Origin: Actinomycetota bacterium
GTDB lineage: Bacteria > Actinomycetota > Thermoleophilia > Solirubrobacterales > Solirubrobacteraceae
Assembly (NCBI GenBank): GCA_903970315.1
Contig: CAJCIJ010000214.1
Span: 1-9,869, forward strand
Length of the DNA stretch: 9,869 nt
Reading direction: 5' to 3'
How positions within the stretch are numbered: the first letter of the stretch is position 1; every line of letters begins with the position of its first letter. A model generated the notes under the pieces. That model was not told where the DNA came from, did no database searches, and saw only the letters and a program-made list of their open reading frames with translations. Positions 5,610 through 9,869 of this stretch are shown here, one piece after another. The position numbers and the translations under genes were made by a program.

Positions 5610-5759
5610 CGGCCACAGCGCCCCGGGGTCAGAATAGGCCACGGCGGCCTCGGCCCCGAATCGGCCACAGCGCCCTGGGGTCGGAATCGACCACAGCGCC
5701 CCTGGGGTCCAAAGCCGACCGCAGCGGCCTCGGCCCCGAATCGGTCACGGCGGCCGAGT
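5610..5759. repeat. Intergenic 26-bp tandem repeat array, about 5.7 units
   Basis: Units begin at 5610, 5636, 5662, 5688, 5716 and 5742. Each is 26 bp, with a 2-bp insertion before the fifth and the last cut short at the oxidoreductase stop. Two sub-types occur: one with CACAGCGCCCCGGGGTC, the other with CACGGCGGCCTCGGCCCCG. The shared frame is (C/A)GGCCAC(A/G)GCG…GAAT. The array fills the gap between the convergent sigma and oxidoreductase genes. Local self-complementarity (CCCCGGGG) could give transcript hairpins. I see no gene in it. Confidence 0.85.
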
Positions 5760-7156
5760 CACGCCCGGGGTGCGCTCGATCCGTCCAGCTGCCCCAGTCG
5801 CTCGATCGCGGGCGTGACGTGTGTGAGGTATCGCATGACCGCCGTCTGCACCGAGGGCTCCGACGCGTGATCGGGTAGCGCGCGAAGCAGGTTCAGCCGG
5901 CTGCCGGCGACCCACTCCGAGAGATCGGGCTCGCTTAGCCACCGCCCCGCCGCGGTCCACGTGCAGCTCATCATCTGGGGCCAGTCCTCGATGGTGCTCG
6001 GGTAGGAGTGCGATGGGCAAAGCCGGTTCTTGTCAGCGTCGTCGTCGCGGACAGCCTCGACGAAGCCGACGAGGGCCGCGTTGAAACACGGCGAGAGATA
6101 ACGCACCTGCTGAAGCACGATCCGGCGGGGTCCGAAGATCGGCGTAGCGGGGGCGTTGTTGAGGCCGTGCGCGGTGCAGTCGACGTGAAGCACGTCTGCG
6201 CCGGTATGGATCTCCCCGTGCTCCAGCACCATGCGATCGGCCTGGATCCGCCGTACACGGCCCAGCCGGACAACGTCTGTGATCTGCCGCAGGGCATCCA
6301 GCTCGCGGGCGCTGAGCATCGTGCCTCGGTACATCGTTGCCGGGTAGGACGGATCGATCCGAACGAGCCGCCCGGAGGCCTCGAGCCGCTCGAAGATCTC
6401 GCCGACCGTGTCCGACTGGGCGGCGGCCTCGGCGTCGAGCGAGATCCCCTCCATGGTCGCGCCGACCTGTTTGAGCGGCTGAGAGTGGCGGCGGTCAAGA
6501 AACCATGCGTCTCGCGGGCGAATCCAGCGAATCCGGTCCGGCTGCACGCCGCTGTCAAGGAGCCACATGCACGCGTCCGCCGCCGTCTTGCCGGCACCGA
6601 GAACGGCGTATGAGGAGGCCGCGTGCGCGGCCTGTGGAAGGTCGTTGACTGGCACCATCCGGGCGTCTTCTGCCACGTCGAAGGGGACCTTGTGGGTGGA
6701 CGGGATCGAGGCCTCCAGGTAGCGGGCATCGACCACCTTGCGGCGCACCGCGATCTCATGGACCTGCTCGGTGGTCAAATCCCGGACCCGCTCACCGTCG
6801 GTGCCGGGGCCCAAATGCTCGTGGCCGGTCAGCATTCGAACCCGCCCGGTTTGCGTGAGCCGCTCGGTGGCCTCGGAGAAGTGCGCGCGGATCTCATCGC
6901 ACGTCGCCCGCTCGTAGTACCCGGCGTTCTCGCCGACCTGGTCGATGCGGTCCTGGCCGAGGGTCAGCGAGTTGACCCCGTAATAGGCCGACGGCGAGTG
7001 CAGGCGAACAAACGGATACGCGTTGCACCAGTGACCGCCGGGGCTCCGTTGGCGGTCGATCACGGTCACCTCAACATCCGGCGCCGCTTGCGTCAGTGCG
7101 TCAGTGAAGGCGAGGCCGCTCGCACCCGCTCCTATGACCAGATAGTCGGTATCCAC
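5759..7156 (-). CDS. FAD- and NAD(P)-dependent oxidoreductase (flavoprotein monooxygenase-like)
   Basis: This is a 465-aa flavoprotein. The FAD-binding Rossmann motif VIGAGASGL lies at residues 7–15, with the acidic end of the second strand at VIDR and a GGHW segment typical of monooxygenase-like flavoproteins. A second dinucleotide motif, AVLGAGKTAADA, lies near residue 185 and probably binds NAD(P)H. The substrate cannot be told. The classic flavin monooxygenase fingerprint FxGxxxHxxxW is not visible, so I do not call it an FMO. The start is uncertain: GTG at 7156 has GAGGAA 7 nt upstream and places the Rossmann fold at the N-terminus; GTG 7162 or TTG 7186 are alternatives. The gene is divergent from the TetR regulator and two palindromic operators lie in between, which suggests that regulator controls it. 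The 3' end abuts the tandem repeat array. Confidence 0.85.
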   Translation of the reverse strand: MDTDYLVIGAGASGLAFTDALTQAAPDVEVTVIDRQRSPGGHWCNAYPFVRLHSPSAYYGVNSLTLGQDRIDQVGENAGYYERATCDEIRAHFSEATERLTQTGRVRMLTGHEHLGPGTDGERVRDLTTEQVHEIAVRRKVVDARYLEASIPSTHKVPFDVAEDARMVPVNDLPQAAHAASSYAVLGAGKTAADACMWLLDSGVQPDRIRWIRPRDAWFLDRRHSQPLKQVGATMEGISLDAEAAAQSDTVGEIFERLEASGRLVRIDPSYPATMYRGTMLSARELDALRQITDVVRLGRVRRIQADRMVLEHGEIHTGADVLHVDCTAHGLNNAPATPIFGPRRIVLQQVRYLSPCFNAALVGFVEAVRDDDADKNRLCPSHSYPSTIEDWPQMMSCTWTAAGRWLSEPDLSEWVAGSRLNLLRALPDHASEPSVQTAVMRYLTHVTPAIERLGQLDGSSAPRA

Positions 7157-7189
7157 GAGCACGTTCCTCGGTTTCCTTTCTCCCAAAAC

Positions 7190-7203
7190 AGCACGACCGT
7201 TCT
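7190..7203. promoter_or_regulatory. Putative TetR operator 1
   Basis: AGCACGACCGTTCT matches the perfect palindrome at 7222–7235 at 12 of 14 positions. It lies close upstream of the oxidoreductase gene, so a bound repressor would cover that promoter. Confidence 0.6.
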
Positions 7204-7213
7204 ATTTGATCGG

Positions 7214-7250
7214 TGGAGAATAGCACGATCGTGCTTTTATACTCGGCACG
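7214..7250 (+). promoter_or_regulatory. Probable promoter of the TetR-family gene
   Basis: TATACT at 7238–7243 is a good -10. TGGAGA at 7214–7219 is a weak -35 at 18 bp spacing. The TTG start codon at 7251 lies 7 nt after the -10, implying a leaderless transcript, and the palindrome at 7222–7235 fills the spacer. Confidence 0.6.
7222..7235. promoter_or_regulatory. Putative TetR operator 2, perfect 14-bp palindrome
   Basis: AGCACGATCGTGCT is a perfect inverted repeat immediately upstream of the TATACT -10 of the TetR gene. It is 32 bp (about three helical turns) from operator 1, so both could be occupied on the same DNA face. Autoregulation is the usual pattern for TetR-family genes in this arrangement. 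Confidence 0.75.
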
Positions 7251-7871
7251 TTGCCCATAAGCACCGAGAATCCGACCAAGGGCGAGCGGACACGTGCGGC
7301 GATCCTCGACGAGGCCGCGAGGCTCGCGACGATCGACGGCCTCGAGGGCCTGTCGATCGGAGGACTGGCGCGCGCTACGGGGATGAGCAAGAGCGGCATC
7401 TACGCTCACTTCGGCTCAAAGGTCGATCTGCAGTTGGCGACCATCGAAGCGGCGCGTGAAACGTTTGTGGCCGAGGTCCTGCGCACGGCGCTTCGTGCTC
7501 CGAAGGGGATCGAGCGCCTGGTTGCAGTCTGCGAGGCATTCCTGTCGCACGTCGAACGGCGCGTCTTTCCCGGCGGCTGCTTTTTCTCAGCGGCGGCAGT
7601 CGATGTCGGCAAGCGGCCGGGCCCGGTGCACGATGCGGTTGCCGCCCAGCAGGTCGCCTGGCTGGGTGTGCTCGAGCAGCTGGCCCGCGAAGCCAATGAA
7701 GCGGGCGAGCTGCAGTCCGGGGCAGATCCGGCGCAACTGGCCTTCGAGCTCGCTGCGCTGCTGGTCGCAGCCAACACCTCCTTCATCCTCCAAGGCGATG
7801 CCGGCGCCTTTGAGCGTGCGCGTGCCGCGATCGGCGATCGGCTGCGCACCGCCGGGGCGACCGGCGGTTGA
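7251..7871 (+). CDS. TetR/AcrR-family transcriptional regulator
   Basis: This 206-aa regulator has an N-terminal TetR helix-turn-helix: GERTRAAILDEAARLA at about 11–26, then LSIGGLARATGMSKSGIYAHFGSK at about 34–57. The C-terminal ligand domain contains PGGCFFSAAAVDV and RPGPVHDAV, a pattern seen in one common TetR C-terminal subtype. The ligand is unknown. The start is TTG 7251, with no Shine–Dalgarno but a -10 seven nt upstream. It probably represses itself and the divergent oxidoreductase through the two operators at 7190–7235. The gene's 3' end faces the membrane-protein gene at 7982; the 110 bp between them hold nothing I can name. Confidence 0.92.
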   Translation: MPISTENPTKGERTRAAILDEAARLATIDGLEGLSIGGLARATGMSKSGIYAHFGSKVDLQLATIEAARETFVAEVLRTALRAPKGIERLVAVCEAFLSHVERRVFPGGCFFSAAAVDVGKRPGPVHDAVAAQQVAWLGVLEQLAREANEAGELQSGADPAQLAFELAALLVAANTSFILQGDAGAFERARAAIGDRLRTAGATGG

Positions 7872-7981
7872 ATGGCCCGTGCCGAGTTGCATCTGGTCGG
7901 CCGATCCGATCGCGGCGGCCGCCGTCCCCGGACTCGCCGGGCGCAGCGAAGGGCAGCCGGAGACGGACTCAGTGGGCAGAC

Positions 7982-8572
7982 TCAACGAGCCGGCAGGGCG
8001 CCCTCGGGCTGTCTGAGCGCCGAGCGCACCCCCAGCAGAACGAGGTCGGCGCAGCCACCGAGGCAGACAACCGAAGTGACACGTGCCAGAAGCGGCGGGC
8101 CGGCGGTGAGCGCGAACCCGTGCAACAGGGTGGGAAGCAGTTCCAGCCCGACCCACAGCGCGACGAAGGCGATCACGATCTGCAGCAGGTAGCCGCTGCG
8201 TCCGAGAACGGTCAACGCAATGCCCAGCGCGGCAAACGCCGCGAGAATCGCCACGAGGATGATCTCGGAGCTCGGCACCCCGGGCCGCCCGTACAGCTGT
8301 CGCGCGGCACCGCCGGCGGCTATGGCTATGAGCAGCACGACCCCTAAGGCGCGGGCGACGGCGATGTCCAACGCCGCACGATCGAGTCGCCACGCGGCCA
8401 ACAGACAGCCGAGCAGCACGAAAATCAGCCAAAACCAAACCGGTGAGGGGCCCTGCGCGTGCCACAGGCCGCCGGAGATCGCGTCCAGGTGACCGCGAGC
8501 AAGCACGGGGATGCTCCACGCGCCCACATACGACGCCCCTGGCGCAATCGCCGTTGTGGTGAGCGCCGCCAT
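7982..8572 (-). CDS. Polytopic membrane protein of unknown function, 5' end at a rearrangement junction
   Basis: This 196-aa hydrophobic protein has about five predicted helices. They are a short N-terminal one, PVWFWLIFVLLGCLLAAW, ARALGVVLLIAIAAGG, the segment from IILVAILAAF through LGIALTVL, and IVIAFVALWVGLELLPTL, with a last weaker one near VVCLGGCADLVLLGV. A conserved-looking GHLDAISGGLWHAQGPSP loop precedes the second helix. I do not recognise a named family. ATG 8572 is the first in-frame start after a TGA; AGG is directly adjacent, which is too close for a good ribosome site. The start is only about 8 bp from the point where homology to the duplicated membrane gene begins (8580), so the original N-terminus or promoter may have been lost. 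The strand is supported by the continuous hydrophobic translation. Confidence 0.65.
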   Translation of the reverse strand: MAALTTTAIAPGASYVGAWSIPVLARGHLDAISGGLWHAQGPSPVWFWLIFVLLGCLLAAWRLDRAALDIAVARALGVVLLIAIAAGGAARQLYGRPGVPSSEIILVAILAAFAALGIALTVLGRSGYLLQIVIAFVALWVGLELLPTLLHGFALTAGPPLLARVTSVVCLGGCADLVLLGVRSALRQPEGALPAR

Positions 8573-8580
8573 CCTGCCGG

Positions 8581-8841
8581 GCGATCGCCCTCAGCGTCGC
8601 CTTCAACTGGCGCGTTCGCGAGTTCCTGATTCTGGCGATCGTCCTGAACGTGGCGTACTGGATCATCGGGCAGGGCCTCGGGGGTATCTTCGAAGGCGGC
8701 GCCACAGACCCCAACGCGGGACTGCTGTTCGTGGTGCTGTCGTTCGCCATGTTCACGCTGACTCCCAACACACCACCGCTGTTCAGCCACACGCGAAGAG
8801 CCGTAGCTGCGCGACGCGACGCCATCGGAGCCCATTCATGA
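8581..8841 (+). pseudogene. 5'-truncated second copy of the eight-helix membrane protein (last 86 codons)
   Basis: In-frame translation from 8581 gives AIALSVAFNWRVREFL and continues to the stop at 8841. It matches residues 224–309 of the protein at 2263–3192 with about 14 differences by hand count and no internal stop. Everything upstream of residue 224 is missing; the sequence before 8580 is unrelated in this frame and encodes another gene on the opposite strand. The fragment retains the GQGLGGIFEGG motif and the ATGA coupling to the following lipoprotein. No convincing start is present, although a GTG occurs at 8650. It may be a relic kept because it carries the downstream ribosome site, or a half-repeat protein that is still made. 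Confidence 0.8.
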
Positions 8842-9542
8842 GCCTCAAGCCAAGCGCCTCGGCCGGGCGGGTCCTGGCCGCACTGGGTGCCGTGGTGCTT
8901 TTGTCGGGTTGCGCCGCCGCCGACAAGCACGCCGCCTCGGCATCCACGGAAACGACCAGCTCGGCCTCGATGGCGGCCATGAAGATGGGTGCGGGGTCGA
9001 GCATGAGCGCCACCAGCACGGCGACCACAAGCGCCATGGCGGGGATGCAGATGGGCGCCGGCGGGGCATCGGCGAGTGCCTCAGCGGACTCGGCAACGAG
9101 CGCGATCAAGCCGGTACCCACGCAGGTGCTCGGCACGACCACCTGGGAAGGGATGAAGATCACCGCCGAAGCGCGGACCGACGTGCCGTTCGTGGTCTAC
9201 AACGGCACGCACGAGCACCTGATCAAGCCGTCCAAGAGCTCAAGCTTTCATCTGATGGTGATGCTCAGCGACGCGCAGACGGGCGTGCCCATCCCGTACG
9301 CGACCGTCTGGTCGACGATCAAGAAGGCCGGCCAGGTTGTATTCGACGAACGCCAGTGGCCGATGATCTCGCGCTACATGGGACCGCACTACGGCAACGA
9401 CGTGACCCTTCCGGGCGCGGGCAACTACGAACTGAGCCTGCTTGTCAGCCCGCCGGTCTCGGCACGGCACATCGAATACGCAGACGTCTGGCTGAAGCCC
9501 CACCGGGTCAACTTCAAGTTTCCCTGGTCACCCCCGGCCTGA
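8838..9542 (+). CDS. Met-rich lipoprotein with P19-type domain, copy 2
   Basis: This 234-aa paralogue of the 3189–3980 product has a signal peptide ending in LLSGC with the lipid Cys at 25. Two 22-residue Met repeats follow (from residue 44, SMAAMKM; from 66, AMAGMQM), and the P19-type domain spans 91–234. That domain differs from copy 1 at about 14 of 144 positions by hand count, while the DNA shows many third-position changes; both copies therefore look functionally constrained. Candidate metal ligands are H138, M176 or M181, H184 and H211, all conserved with copy 1. The differences cluster in the HEHLIKPSKSSSF loop. A GGAG Shine–Dalgarno lies 7 nt before ATG 8838, as in copy 1. The upstream membrane partner is truncated, so expression and partnering may differ. 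The 3' end overlaps the convergent anti-sigma copy by 15 bp. Confidence 0.87.
   Translation: MSLKPSASAGRVLAALGAVVLLSGCAAADKHAASASTETTSSASMAAMKMGAGSSMSATSTATTSAMAGMQMGAGGASASASADSATSAIKPVPTQVLGTTTWEGMKITAEARTDVPFVVYNGTHEHLIKPSKSSSFHLMVMLSDAQTGVPIPYATVWSTIKKAGQVVFDERQWPMISRYMGPHYGNDVTLPGAGNYELSLLVSPPVSARHIEYADVWLKPHRVNFKFPWSPPA
8967..9098 (+). repeat. Two 66-bp coding repeats (Met-rich) in lipoprotein copy 2
   Basis: Two consecutive 22-codon units begin with SMAAMKMGAG and AMAGMQMGAG. They are homologous to the three-unit array at 3337–3536 and one unit shorter. Confidence 0.8.
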
Positions 9543-9869
9543 GCCGGTTCGGGCGGCCTGAGCGGGTTCGGGCGGCACATACGCTGCGTGTTCGCCGTGT
9601 TCGCGGCCGCCGCCGTCTGCCGTCTGGGCCTGCTGGGCGACAGCACCGAGTCGTCTGTTTTCCGCGGGCAGTCGCGCGACGCGGCGCTTTGACGACACAA
9701 ACGACAGGAGCGTCGCCGTGGGTTCGTAAGCGCCTTCGGGGGAGAGCACGCTGATTCGCCTGATCAGCAGCCACCCCGCCACGGCGAGTAGGTGAGGTAG
9801 CTCATCGCCGACACTCGTGCGGCCGGCGACCAGGTCGATTGCGGCGGTGGCCACGAGCAGCGCAGCGGC
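9528..9869 (-). CDS. Second transmembrane anti-sigma factor paralogue, C-terminal part
   Basis: The frame is open from the window edge (codons AAALLVATAAIDL) to a TGA at 9528. It matches the C-terminal 110 residues or so of the 4041–4823 product, including AGRTSVGDELPHLLAVAGWLLIRRIS and EPTATLLSFVS. The extreme tail diverges and is Pro/Ala/Gly-rich. The N-terminal zinc domain and first helices lie beyond the right edge. Its stop lies inside the convergent lipoprotein gene (15-bp overlap), whereas copy 1 leaves a 60-bp gap. By synteny a second ECF sigma gene and the same CGGGAAC–N17–CGACTA promoter would be expected further right. Confidence 0.85.
   Translation of the reverse strand, partial: AAALLVATAAIDLVAGRTSVGDELPHLLAVAGWLLIRRISVLSPEGAYEPTATLLSFVSSKRRVARLPAENRRLGAVAQQAQTADGGGREHGEHAAYVPPEPAQAARTGSGRG

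Larger units (their letters stand above)
8580..9869. repeat. Segmental duplication, copy 2 (continues past the window)
   Basis: This is the counterpart of 2931–4373. The left boundary is sharp at 8580, and the right boundary is outside the window. No transposase, integrase or terminal inverted repeat is visible at the left boundary. Confidence 0.85.

Noticed and set aside
4309..5616. 435-codon open frame on the minus strand across the anti-sigma/sigma region
   Set aside because: It is Arg/Pro/Ala-rich without any fold signature and overlaps two confidently identified genes; it is a product of the high GC content.
5610..5759. CRISPR array
   Set aside because: The 26-bp units are contiguous with no unique spacers, and there are no cas genes nearby.
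6008..7459. Long plus-strand open frames (6008–6613, 6623–7459)
   Set aside because: They are antisense to the FAD oxidoreductase, whose Rossmann motifs show the real strand.
8500..8600. Insertion sequence at the duplication junction
   Set aside because: No transposase, terminal inverted repeats or target-site duplication can be seen; the boundary looks like a recombination or deletion point.
7587..8930. 447-codon open frame on the minus strand over the TetR 3' end and the following genes
   Set aside because: Low-complexity composition, antisense to the TetR and lipoprotein genes and out of frame with the hydrophobic protein at 7982–8572.

Overview
The window is very GC-rich, its genes are tightly packed (ATGA or GTGA start/stop overlaps), and several starts look leaderless. 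It carries an ImuB–DUF6504–DnaE2 mutasome cassette under a Gram-positive-type LexA box, and an ECF sigma factor resembling mycobacterial SigC. Together these point to a high-GC actinobacterium. Thermoleophilia/Solirubrobacterales is a reasonable guess from gene content, but no rRNA or other taxonomic marker is present.

Layout. (1) 1–2147, minus strand: an SOS mutagenesis operon. Its order is a 114-aa unknown protein, imuB, a DUF6504 protein with a repeat-rich N-terminus, and the first 67 codons of dnaE2. A perfect 14-bp LexA palindrome lies at its head. (2) 2225–3980, plus strand: an eight-helix membrane protein with an internal two-fold repeat, translationally coupled to a Met-rich lipoprotein with a C-terminal P19-type (periplasmic Fe/Cu-binding) domain. 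(3) 4041–5586: a zinc-finger, four-helix anti-sigma factor (minus) divergent from a SigC-like ECF sigma factor (plus). (4) 5610–5759: a 26-bp tandem repeat between convergent genes. (5) 5759–7871: an FAD/NAD(P) oxidoreductase divergent from a TetR-family regulator, with two similar palindromic operators 32 bp apart between them. (6) 7982–8572: a small polytopic membrane protein (minus) of unknown role. (7) 8580–9869: a second, partly eroded copy of the module in (2)–(3). It holds the last 86 codons of the membrane protein, a complete lipoprotein paralogue, and the C-terminal part of a second anti-sigma factor that runs off the window.

How the parts may work together. The most notable signal is a shared promoter-like element, CGGGAAC–N17–GCGACTA(A/C)TAC. 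It occurs once in front of the membrane protein/lipoprotein operon and once, on the other strand, in front of the anti-sigma gene. In each case the start codon lies only 7–8 nt after the CGACTA hexamer. This predicts that the neighbouring ECF sigma drives both its own anti-sigma (negative feedback) and the membrane/lipoprotein operon. Methionine-rich repeats, the P19 fold and the SigC-like sigma all suggest copper and/or iron handling, but the metal and the direction of transport are inference. The duplication of the module, with an internally repeated membrane protein and a 66-bp Met-repeat array that differs by one unit between copies, looks like an undescribed cell-surface metal system.
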